64,000 bases of DNA from an uncultured SAR86 cluster bacterium (lineage in GTDB: Bacteria > Pseudomonadota > Gammaproteobacteria > Magnimaribacterales > Magnimaribacteraceae): positions 1 through 64,000 of the forward strand of contig CABXQE010000006.1 in NCBI GenBank assembly GCA_902514295.1, written 5' to 3'. A program made the position numbers and the translations under genes. Of the stretch, positions 9,182 to 16,145 are shown in pieces (within the stretch, counting starts at the first letter, position 1; every line of letters begins with the position of its first letter). Under the pieces are notes generated by a model, which saw only the letters and a program-made list of their open reading frames with translations, had not been told where the DNA came from and did not search any database.

Positions 9182-10111
9182 TTATAATTTTTTTGATAGC
9201 TCTAAAGCTCCTCTAAAGCCTATATCGTCAATCGTTACCAGGATTAAGGGTATAGCTTTTAGGAGGTCTTGCATAGTTTCACTGCTTTCAAAGGTTTCTC
9301 TGAAAGTTTGATGTACCTCTTCTGTAATTAAAGTGTTTACTATGGACCCTGCAAGATAAACCCCTCCGGTTGAGCCCCATACTAACGCCACATACCTCAA
9401 ATAAGAGGCAAGTAAATAAACTATTAATTCTTTTGTTTTAGAGCAGTCTTCATTAAGATTTTTATTTTCAAGAATCTCTTTACTTGATAGGTTTGTTCCC
9501 TCATCTTCAGACAAGACTTTATAAATGAATCTGACACCTTTTCCAGATAGGAAATCTTCGTAAGTAGGAGCACGCTTACTTTTTGAGATAAAAGAATCTG
9601 AGATTTTCTTCAAATCATTTTTTATTTCTTTTTGAGGGATATTTAAGTGCCCTGCTTCAGTTGCAACAATCTGTTGATCGACTATTCCAGCCAATCCAAG
9701 CCCAGTTCCTGGAGAAACTAATATTTTTGGCCCTTCTTCAGGTTGCCCCTTGCTTATACCTATGAAAGATAATTCATTCTTTTCTAAGCCTTTAATAGCA
9801 TGAGCCTGTAAAGCTAGGTCATTCACAACTATTAAGCCTTCTTGAAAAAGCTGATTTTTTAGCCCTTTTATGCTGAAGGAGATATTTACATTAACGAAAG
9901 AAACTTCGTCTTTGATTATGGGTGCTGCTACTCCTATTACAGCCTTGCTAACTCTATTTGTTAATTCATATCTCTTTAAATATTTATCACAAAGTTCCTC
10001 CACAGAGCTAGAATCAATAACTTCAAGGCTTTCAGAATGCTCATAATTATAACAGTCGCTCGTGACACAAAACCTAGCGTTAGTTGCCCCTATGTCTGCC
10101 AATAGAATCAT
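9182..10111 (-). CDS. glk: Glucokinase (Glk family)
   Basis: Glk phosphorylates glucose with ATP to glucose 6-phosphate. The 309-residue protein starts with the phosphate-1 motif LLADIGATNARFC. It contains VNDLALQAHAIKGL (catalytic Asp region), LVSPGTGLGLAGIV, and ATEAGHLNIP, the glucose-binding EAGH motif. GGVYLAGSIV lies near the C-terminus. It belongs to the proteobacterial Glk family rather than the ROK family. Its ATG overlaps the sdhE stop by one base (TAATG), and a good GGAGG lies upstream inside sdhE. Confidence 0.9.
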   Translation of the reverse strand: MILLADIGATNARFCVTSDCYNYEHSESLEVIDSSSVEELCDKYLKRYELTNRVSKAVIGVAAPIIKDEVSFVNVNISFSIKGLKNQLFQEGLIVVNDLALQAHAIKGLEKNELSFIGISKGQPEEGPKILVSPGTGLGLAGIVDQQIVATEAGHLNIPQKEIKNDLKKISDSFISKSKRAPTYEDFLSGKGVRFIYKVLSEDEGTNLSSKEILENKNLNEDCSKTKELIVYLLASYLRYVALVWGSTGGVYLAGSIVNTLITEEVHQTFRETFESSETMQDLLKAIPLILVTIDDIGFRGALELSKKL

Positions 10112-10371
10112 TAATCCCCTCCTAATGTCTTTTCGTGACAGGATAAGACGATATCTACTAGAGGTTTCATTCTTGCATCCTTAGGTTCTTTTTTATTAAC
10201 TAAAAGATCAAACACCTCAACGTCTTCAAAAGAAACTAATTCCCTGAAAAGATCCTGGTTAATGACATTTAGATCATCAAAATTTGCTTCTACGAAAGGC
10301 ACGAGAATAGCGTCAAGCTCCCAAAGGCCCCTTCTGCATTGCCATAAAATCTTTTTCTTTAAATCAGCCAA
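10111..10371 (-). CDS. sdhE: FAD assembly factor SdhE
   Basis: SdhE (YgfY, once called CptB antitoxin) promotes covalent flavinylation of the succinate dehydrogenase SdhA subunit. The 86-residue protein has the family's key RGxxE motif in CRRGLWELDAIL and the LDAILVPFVEANFD helix. Length fits the family. It is divergent from ygfZ with only 24 bases between the two start codons. In E. coli ygfY and ygfZ are likewise divergent neighbours. Confidence 0.92.
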   Translation of the reverse strand: MADLKKKILWQCRRGLWELDAILVPFVEANFDDLNVINQDLFRELVSFEDVEVFDLLVNKKEPKDARMKPLVDIVLSCHEKTLGGD

Positions 10372-10382
10372 GCTTAATGTCC

Positions 10383-10395
10383 TATAATATTAATC
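10383..10395 (+). promoter_or_regulatory. Candidate -10 element giving a leaderless ygfZ transcript
   Basis: A perfect TATAAT lies at 10383–10388 on the plus strand, and the GTG start of ygfZ begins at 10396. With a normal 6–7 base discriminator, transcription would start at about 10395–10396, leaving no 5' leader. No convincing -35 element is seen 16–18 bases upstream. Confidence 0.35.
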
Positions 10396-11259
10396 GTGAA
10401 ATCCAATGAATTAATAGAATTAGACTATTTGAGCACACTTGAAATCATAGGTGAAGGCGCAATTGATCTACTTCAAGGTCAGATTACTGCAGATATGACT
10501 AAAGTAACAGATAGTCAAAACTGTCTAGGGGCCTTATGTAATGTCAAAGGAAGAGTTGAAAGCTCTTTCTTAATTGTAAAAAAGGCTGAATTGAAAGATG
10601 CATTTCTTCTTATAGGCAATAAAGAGGTGATGAAAACCACTCAAGGCATTCTACAAAGGTATGCTCCTTTCTATAAGTTAGAAATGCTTATAAATGATGA
10701 ATATAAATTCGTTGCTATTGATGAAGATTTTCTTTCATTTAATTTCTCTGAAACTGACTTGAACCTGAATGTTCAATACCATAAGGATTTTCTACGCGTG
10801 CACTATTTAGAAAAAAAGTTTCACTTATTGCTTTTAGACAAAGAAGTTGATTGCTTTAAAGGCCTAGAAATGACTAAAGACCTTAACGCATGGGAAAAAG
10901 ACAACATAGTTAATAAAGATTTTAATATAAAGCCTGAAGACGCCAACAAATATACCCCTCACGAACTAGGGTATCATCAAACAAAAAGAATAGACTTTGA
11001 AAAGGGATGTTACACGGGACAAGAAATTGTTGCCAGAATGCACTATAGAGCTAAAAAGTTACCATTCTTATTAGCAGGAAGTTTAGATACCGACGAAAGC
11101 ACGTCACTAGAAGTACTCAATCAAGAAGGTAAAAAAGCAGGCACCCTGCTTTCTACTGCGAAAGAAGAAAACTCAAATTTCTGCTTAATCTCTATGAATA
11201 AAAACTATGAAAATGGAGAGATTAAATTCAAAGACTCCTCCGCTATAAGCATCAAGTAA
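10396..11259 (+). CDS. ygfZ: Folate-binding protein YgfZ, iron-sulfur cluster maturation/repair
   Basis: YgfZ is a tetrahydrofolate-binding protein of the aminomethyltransferase (GcvT) fold that supports certain Fe-S enzymes such as MiaB. The diagnostic motif KGCYTGQE is at residues 203–210, with the conserved cysteine at 205 and VARMHYRAK following. The N-terminal part contains LLQGQITADM, also typical. Length is 287 residues. It starts with GTG. Its stop is only two bases from the ung stop on the opposite strand, leaving no room for a conventional terminator. Confidence 0.92.
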   Translation: MKSNELIELDYLSTLEIIGEGAIDLLQGQITADMTKVTDSQNCLGALCNVKGRVESSFLIVKKAELKDAFLLIGNKEVMKTTQGILQRYAPFYKLEMLINDEYKFVAIDEDFLSFNFSETDLNLNVQYHKDFLRVHYLEKKFHLLLLDKEVDCFKGLEMTKDLNAWEKDNIVNKDFNIKPEDANKYTPHELGYHQTKRIDFEKGCYTGQEIVARMHYRAKKLPFLLAGSLDTDESTSLEVLNQEGKKAGTLLSTAKEENSNFCLISMNKNYENGEIKFKDSSAISIK

Positions 11260-11261
11260 AT

Positions 11262-11951
11262 TTATTCAACCCACTTAATAGGGGTTTTTCCTTTCTTAAC
11301 TAAATAATTATTAGTCTTAGAAAAATGCTTACAACCAAAAAACCCTTTATGCGATGAAAGCGGAGAAGGATGAGTAGCTCTAAGAACTAAATGCTTTTTC
11401 GAATCAATCTTATTGCCTTTTACTGATGCATAATTACCCCACAAAATAAAGACGAGATCTCTTCTTTTATTCAGAACTTCTATCAATTTATCTGTAAATA
11501 CTTCCCACCCTTTATTTGCGTGAGAGCCTGGTTTACCTTCCTCAACTGACAAAATTGAATTCAATAGAAGCACTCCTTGATTGGCCCAACTCTGTAGAAA
11601 TCCGTGATTTGGTAATTCACAACCTAAATCATCTTTTAATTCTTTAAATATATTCACTAAAGACGGCGGGATTTTTATTTCAGGATTCACAGAGAAGGAT
11701 AATCCATGTGCTTGGTTAATTTGATGGTAAGGGTCTTGCCCTATAATCACCACTTTAGTGTCATCAAGACTTGTTTCTTTGATCGCTGTAAAGATTTGGT
11801 CAGAAGGAGGGAAGATTCTTGCCCCTCTAGACTTCTCTTGAATAAGAAAAGACCTTAGACTTTCCATGTAGGGCTTTTTAAACTCTTCTTCTATCTCCCT
11901 AAGCCAAGAAAGATGTATTTTGGGTTTTTTTGTAGATGAAATTTCATGCAT
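11262..11951 (-). CDS. ung: Uracil-DNA glycosylase, family 1
   Basis: Ung removes uracil from DNA as the first step of base excision repair. The water-activating loop GQDPYH is at residues 71–76 (Asp73), followed by GLSFSV. The leucine/minor-groove loop THPSPLSSHKGFFGCKHF is near the C-terminus. At 229 residues it has standard length. The gene is convergent with ygfZ. About 50 bases upstream of its start lies a compact cluster of DnaA boxes. Confidence 0.97.
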   Translation of the reverse strand: MHEISSTKKPKIHLSWLREIEEEFKKPYMESLRSFLIQEKSRGARIFPPSDQIFTAIKETSLDDTKVVIIGQDPYHQINQAHGLSFSVNPEIKIPPSLVNIFKELKDDLGCELPNHGFLQSWANQGVLLLNSILSVEEGKPGSHANKGWEVFTDKLIEVLNKRRDLVFILWGNYASVKGNKIDSKKHLVLRATHPSPLSSHKGFFGCKHFSKTNNYLVKKGKTPIKWVE

Positions 11952-12001
11952 AAATATTCAATAATTTTAACGCTATTTTAAGTGAGCATGAAGCAAGAAT
12001 T

Positions 12002-12036
12002 TTATCCACAATTTCTGTGGATAACTCTTTGGATAA
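12002..12036. promoter_or_regulatory. Cluster of three DnaA boxes
   Basis: TTATCCACA, the strict DnaA-box consensus, occurs at 12002–12010 on the plus strand. The same nine bases occur in reverse at 12016–12024, so the pair forms a perfect dyad with a five-base spacer. A third minus-strand site, TTATCCAAA at 12028–12036, matches 8 of 9. A very AT-rich segment follows to the right. Clusters like this act at oriC, at titration loci such as datA, or as DnaA regulatory sites. Which applies here is unknown. Confidence 0.7.
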
Positions 12037-12298
12037 CTTGACGCTTTCTCTAAACCACTTAAAAATGAATGAGTTTCAGCAGATTGATCAAAATTTCAAC
12101 ATAAAATAAAATATATAATGAAATCAATAACTTACTAATATTTATCAAATTTAGTATATTTCTATTAATTTTTCTTAACTTTCTAAATCTTCTATACTTT
12201 AGCCTAAAACGACTGTGCGTAACCGTAGAAGGATAAAGTAAGAAATTAGTACTTTATTTATCGGTATTACGAGATATCTTTTGATAAAACAATAGGTT

Positions 12299-12321
12299 AA
12301 AAGTCTTCTTTAAATAAAGAA
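12299..12321 (-). terminator. Weak candidate terminator downstream of serA
   Basis: On the minus strand TTCTTTA and TAAAGAA (12306–12321) form a seven-pair AT-only stem with a very short loop. It is followed by GACTTTT. The position just past the serA stop is right, but a stem without G-C pairs is weak evidence. Confidence 0.25.
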
Positions 12322-12329
12322 TATTGAGC

Positions 12330-13517
12330 TTATTTAATCAACCTAACGTTTAGGATATTTTCAATCTTCTGCAACTCTGCAATGGCACTCTCTTTAACTT
12401 CGTTTTCTATATCAATTAAGTTGTATGCGATATCCCCTCTACTGACATTCGTCATATCGGCAATATTTAAATCCAGTTCGCCTAAAGAGGTTGCTATTTG
12501 ACCAATCATGGCTGGAACATTTTTATTTGTAACGGTTATTCGATTGACTGTGCTCCTTGCAAGCTGAACATTAGGAAAGTTAACAGAATTTTTTATGTTT
12601 CCTGTTTCTAAAAAATCTACAAGCTGATTCACCGCCATGACTGCACAATTTTCTTCAGCTTGAGATGTACTAGCTCCTATATGTGGTAACAAGATAACAT
12701 CTTTATTCTCATTGGCTCTCATAATTAATTCAGGAGTAGGGAAATCAGTTATAAAGTTCTTAAGATTATCTTGTTGTAAATATTTTAGAACATCCTTGGT
12801 GTTAATTACTTCATGTCTGGCAAAATTTAAAAGAGAAAGGTTATTTGCTTTCTTAAACACCTCCTCATTTATTATCCCTTGGGTGCTATCTATGGCAGGA
12901 ATATGTATTGAGACGAAATCAGAGACCGCAAATAAGTCCTTCATAGATTCGGCAGGGACAACTTGGCTTGGAAGTTTCCAGGCTGCTTCAACGGATAAAG
13001 CTGGATCATAACCAACAACATTCATGTCTAAAGCCACTCCCATATTTGCTACTTTAGAACCTATTGCACCCAGTCCAACTACGCCAAGTGTTGAGCCGGC
13101 TAGCTCTGTTCCCTTGAAAGATTTCTTATTTTCTTCCAGGAAGGGTTCTAGATCTGTCATTTGTTCAAGATGAGAGAGTCCGTTTACGAAATCAATGCTG
13201 GCATAAACATTTCTTGAAGAAAGCATTAATCCTGCTAAAACTAATTCTTTTACAGCATTTGCATTTGCTCCGGGAGTGTTAAAAACAACAATACCTTTGT
13301 CGGTGCATAAGTCTATTGGTATGTTATTTACACCTGCTCCTGCTCTAGAAATAGCCTTAAGTCCGTCCTTTATATGATCTTCAGCTAACTTAGTACTTCT
13401 TATAAGAATTCCGTCAGGCGAATCTGAGCTCTCATCTAAAGAACACTCTGTACCTTCAAGTTTATCAAGGCCTATTTTGGCGATGTTGCTATACGGTTTT
13501 ACCTGATAATTAGTCAT
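12330..13517 (-). CDS. serA: D-3-phosphoglycerate dehydrogenase with C-terminal ACT domain
   Basis: SerA oxidises 3-phosphoglycerate with NAD to 3-phosphohydroxypyruvate, the first step of serine synthesis. The 395-residue protein has AISRAGAGVNNIPID, the Rossmann motif TLGVVGLGAIGSKVAN, LLNFARHEVINTKDV with the substrate arginine, and LLPHIGASTSQAEENCA with the catalytic histidine. The last 75 residues form a degenerate ACT regulatory domain (VPAMIGQIATSLGELDLNIADM). The NFARHEVIN segment differs from the NASRGT of E. coli SerA and resembles other SerA branches. The gene is divergent from argF. Confidence 0.92.
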   Translation of the reverse strand: MTNYQVKPYSNIAKIGLDKLEGTECSLDESSDSPDGILIRSTKLAEDHIKDGLKAISRAGAGVNNIPIDLCTDKGIVVFNTPGANANAVKELVLAGLMLSSRNVYASIDFVNGLSHLEQMTDLEPFLEENKKSFKGTELAGSTLGVVGLGAIGSKVANMGVALDMNVVGYDPALSVEAAWKLPSQVVPAESMKDLFAVSDFVSIHIPAIDSTQGIINEEVFKKANNLSLLNFARHEVINTKDVLKYLQQDNLKNFITDFPTPELIMRANENKDVILLPHIGASTSQAEENCAVMAVNQLVDFLETGNIKNSVNFPNVQLARSTVNRITVTNKNVPAMIGQIATSLGELDLNIADMTNVSRGDIAYNLIDIENEVKESAIAELQKIENILNVRLIK

Positions 13518-13560
13518 AAAATATTAACTGTTTTTAAAAAAGCGCGAAGCATATCATTAA

Positions 13561-13589
13561 TTGCGTTAATCTTCGATAATCTATATAGT
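13561..13589 (+). promoter_or_regulatory. Candidate sigma-70 promoter of argF
   Basis: TTGCGT at 13561–13566 is separated by 17 bases from TATAGT at 13584–13589, which matches 5 of 6 positions of the -10 consensus. The argF ATG is at 13613, giving a leader of roughly 17 bases. Confidence 0.45.
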
Positions 13590-13612
13590 TCTCGACCTTT
13601 TTTACTAAATGC

Positions 13613-14491
13613 ATGAATAAGAACTTTTTAAACTTAAAAGACCTATCTAAAAAAGATTTAGAAAATATCATTGAAAATTCTATATCTTTAAAGAAGTCTA
13701 CGGCAAATGCAGATTTACTTGCCGGAAAATACGTTGCCTTAATTTTTGAGAAATCTTCTACCCGAACTAGAGTGTCCTTTGAGGTTGCCATGAATCAGCT
13801 AGGAGGAAAGGCAAGTTTTCTTTCAGTAGCAGATTTACAGCTAGGCAGAGGCGAGCCTCTTGAAGATACCGCCAAAGTAATAGGCTCAATGGCCGATGGG
13901 GTTGTCTTAAGAACACAAAAGCATGAAACTCAAAATACTTTTGCATCTTTTTCTTCTGCTGCAACCATTAATGGTTTAAGTAACTTATCTCACCCCTGCC
14001 AAGTATTAACTGATCTGCTGACTTATTTTGAAGAAAACGGTTCCATAGAAGGAGAAAAAGTTTGTTGGTCTGGAGACTTTAATAATGTTTGTTATAGCTA
14101 TGCGGAAGCTGCAAATATTTTTAACTTTGAATTGCATGTAGCCTGTCCAAAAGAATTTCAACCTAAGATAAAAGCACTTCCCAATGTAACTTTTACTGAA
14201 TCATTAGATGAAGCCATAGACGGCAGCAGTTTAGTGACTACAGATGTGTGGGTCTCAATGGGAGATGAAAATGAAAAAGAGAAGAGAGAGCAATTATTTA
14301 GTGACTATCAAATAAACCCTTCCGTTATGGATAAGGCAAGTAACAAAGCAATTTTCTTGCATTGTCTTCCCGCTATAAGAGGACAGGAAATATCTGAAGA
14401 TTTATTAGAAGATAAAAGAAGTAAAGTTTGGACCCAAGCGGAAAACAGATTGCATGCCCAAAAAGCTTTGTTGGTAGAACTCCTGAAATAA
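13613..14491 (+). CDS. argF: Ornithine carbamoyltransferase
   Basis: ArgF joins carbamoyl phosphate and ornithine to citrulline in arginine biosynthesis. The carbamoyl-phosphate loop SSTRTRVSFE begins at residue 48. LRTQKHETQNTFA is followed by LSHPCQVLTDLLT, SGDFNNVCYSYAEAA (binding the ornithine side), TDVWVSMGDE and the catalytic HCLPAIRG. Length is 292 residues, slightly short for the family (about 305–335) but with all motifs. The stop is one base from the convergent glpK stop. The usual GDGNNV loop reads GDFNNV here. Confidence 0.92.
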   Translation: MNKNFLNLKDLSKKDLENIIENSISLKKSTANADLLAGKYVALIFEKSSTRTRVSFEVAMNQLGGKASFLSVADLQLGRGEPLEDTAKVIGSMADGVVLRTQKHETQNTFASFSSAATINGLSNLSHPCQVLTDLLTYFEENGSIEGEKVCWSGDFNNVCYSYAEAANIFNFELHVACPKEFQPKIKALPNVTFTESLDEAIDGSSLVTTDVWVSMGDENEKEKREQLFSDYQINPSVMDKASNKAIFLHCLPAIRGQEISEDLLEDKRSKVWTQAENRLHAQKALLVELLK

Positions 14492-14492
14492 A

Positions 14493-15950
14493 TTAATCAG
14501 TTAGTACCTTACTGACAGCCTCTTTCCATTCCAAATATCCATTGCTAGACTTCTGAGGTTCAAACTCTTTATCTATAGACCAATTCTCTTTAAGAGAAGA
14601 TAAGGTGTCGAACAAACCTGCATGAAGTCCTGCTAAATAAGCCGCCCCTAAAGAAGTTGTCTCTATGATCTTTGGTCTAGATACTTTTACTTGAAGAACA
14701 TTAGACAATTCTTGAGAAAACCAATTATTTGCAACCATACCGCCATCGATCTTAAGTGAATTAAAGGAAGCATTATCATTTTTCATGGCTTCCAACAAAT
14801 CTTTTGTTTGGTACACAACAGACTCTAAAACTGCCTTTGTTATTTCAGGTATTCCGGTGTCTCTGGTTAAGCCAAAAATAGCTCCCCTGGCATCAGCATC
14901 CCAATAAGGGGCACCTAAACCAGTTAAAGCTGGAACAACCACAATCCTGGAATTATCTTTTGCTTGTAAAGCTAAATCTTCTGATTCACTAGCATTCTCG
15001 AAGAAATTTAGTCCGTCTCGAAGCCATTGTATGGCTGAGCCTGCGACAAAAATACTTCCCTCTAAAGCATAAGTTGTTTTACCTTCAAGCCTATAAGCTA
15101 TCGTGGATAAGAGTTTATTGCTTGATTTAATAATCTCATTACCGGTATTAATCATCATAAAACAACCTGTGCCGTAGGTGCTTTTGACTTCACCTACTTC
15201 AAAACAACATTGCCCTATTAAGGCTGATTGTTGATCGCCGGCAACTCCTCCTATACTAACCTTACCGCCTAACAATTCTGTGTAACCAAAATCATACGCA
15301 TTGTCACAAACAGTGGGTAGCAAATTAGAAGGGATATTAAATAAACTTAATAGCTCCTCGTCCCACTTGTTAGTCTCAATGTTATACAACATGGTTCTTG
15401 ATGCATTAGATACATCGGTTTTATGGTCTCTTCCTTTAGTTAATTTCCATATTAAAAAAGAGTCTATAGTTCCAAATAGCAATTCTCCGTTCTCAGCTCT
15501 TTGCCTTGCTCCGTTTACCTGATCAAGAATCCAGTTCACTTTTGAAGCAGAGAAATAAGGATCCATAGTTAATCCCGTTTTCTGCTGTATTAAGTCTTCA
15601 CTATCTTTTAAGGAATCACAGAAATCACTAGTTCTTCTGTCTTGCCATACAATAGCGTTGTAGATTGGTTTTCCTGTTTTCTTATCCCAAATAACTACCG
15701 TTTCTCTCTGGTTCGTAATTCCAATTGAAGCAATGTCAGAAGAAGACAAATTAAAACGTTTGATAGATAGATTTAAAACCTCGACAACTGATAACCAAAT
15801 CTCTTCTGGATCATGCTCAACCCAACCGTCATTAGGAAAAAATTGTTTAAATTCTAATTGCTCAAAACCAATTAATTCACCTTTATCACTAAAAACAACA
15901 GCCCTTGAACTGGTGGTTCCTTGGTCAATAGAAATAATCCTTTTAGACAT
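14493..15950 (-). CDS. glpK: Glycerol kinase
   Basis: GlpK phosphorylates glycerol to sn-glycerol 3-phosphate. The 485-residue FGGY-family protein begins SIDQGTTSSRAVVFSDKG. It contains TNQRETVVIWDKKTGKPIYNAIVWQDRRT, the glycerol-binding VAGDQQSALIGQ, and VPALTGLGAPYWDADARGAIFGLTR. Length is slightly below the E. coli enzyme (502). A glycerophosphodiesterase gene lies nearby at about 20248–20994, which would feed the same glycerol-phosphate pool. No glpF or glpD lies beside it. Confidence 0.96.
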   Translation of the reverse strand: MSKRIISIDQGTTSSRAVVFSDKGELIGFEQLEFKQFFPNDGWVEHDPEEIWLSVVEVLNLSIKRFNLSSSDIASIGITNQRETVVIWDKKTGKPIYNAIVWQDRRTSDFCDSLKDSEDLIQQKTGLTMDPYFSASKVNWILDQVNGARQRAENGELLFGTIDSFLIWKLTKGRDHKTDVSNASRTMLYNIETNKWDEELLSLFNIPSNLLPTVCDNAYDFGYTELLGGKVSIGGVAGDQQSALIGQCCFEVGEVKSTYGTGCFMMINTGNEIIKSSNKLLSTIAYRLEGKTTYALEGSIFVAGSAIQWLRDGLNFFENASESEDLALQAKDNSRIVVVPALTGLGAPYWDADARGAIFGLTRDTGIPEITKAVLESVVYQTKDLLEAMKNDNASFNSLKIDGGMVANNWFSQELSNVLQVKVSRPKIIETTSLGAAYLAGLHAGLFDTLSSLKENWSIDKEFEPQKSSNGYLEWKEAVSKVLTD

Positions 15951-15998
15951 AAAAATTCGATATTAAGGGCGAGTATACAAAATATTACTTATAAATAC

Positions 15999-16007
15999 TT
16001 ATCCACA
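15999..16007 (+). promoter_or_regulatory. DnaA box upstream of nrdA
   Basis: A perfect TTATCCACA lies 139 bases upstream of the nrdA start. DnaA is an established regulator of nrdAB in E. coli, where boxes lie upstream of the promoter, so the placement is functionally sensible. It is the same nonamer as in the cluster at 12002–12036. Confidence 0.65.
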
Positions 16008-16014
16008 TGAAATT

Positions 16015-16031
16015 CACAGAAAATTTCTGTG
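16015..16031. repeat. 17-base perfect palindrome in the nrdA control region
   Basis: CACAGAAA and TTTCTGTG flank a single central A, giving eight complementary pairs. It lies between the DnaA box and the NrdR boxes. The right arm shares AATTTCTGTG with the space between the two inverted DnaA boxes at 12002–12024. I do not recognise a factor for it. Confidence 0.5.
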
Positions 16032-16057
16032 TTTATAGTATTGTGTTTTATGTAAAA

Positions 16058-16105
16058 ACACAGTATCTTGTGTTTAGAAACCAAATAAGACACTATATGT
16101 AGGGG
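16058..16105 (+). promoter_or_regulatory. Pair of NrdR boxes controlling nrdAB
   Basis: ACACAGTATCTTGTGT (16058–16073) fits the known NrdR-box pattern ACACWATATMTWGTGT at 15 of 16 positions. ACACTATATGTAGGGG (16090–16105) fits 13 of 16, degrading only in its right arm. The start-to-start distance is 32 bases, about three helical turns, which is the spacing typical of paired NrdR boxes. The second box includes a plausible -10 (TATATG), so binding would block RNA polymerase. NrdR itself is not in this window. Confidence 0.8.
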
Positions 16106-16145
16106 TATAGGAAAAATACCAAGAAAGACACAGGAAGAGGAAAAA

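Larger units (their letters stand above)
11952..12329. other. 378-base non-coding interval between ung and serA
   Basis: This is the longest gene-free stretch in the window and holds no convincing open reading frame or tRNA. Its left end, nearest ung, carries three DnaA-box-like sites within 35 bases (12002–12036). The middle, about 12080–12190, is extremely AT-rich. The right end has a weak AT-rich hairpin that could end serA transcription. I see no recognised small RNA, although the size would allow one. Confidence 0.6.

Noticed and set aside
12190-12300. Possible 6S RNA in the ung-serA interval
   Set aside because: In E. coli ssrS lies near serA, and a short stretch here (AGCCTAAAACGACTG) looks faintly like part of it. 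There is no long closing stem and no central bubble that I can fold, so the likeness is too weak.
13590-13625. ArgR box at argF
   Set aside because: TGAATAA near the start codon resembles half of an ARG box, but no matching second half is present at the right distance.
13534-13791. Minus-strand open frame over the start of argF
   Set aside because: It overlaps the well-supported argF on the opposite strand and has no recognisable domain.
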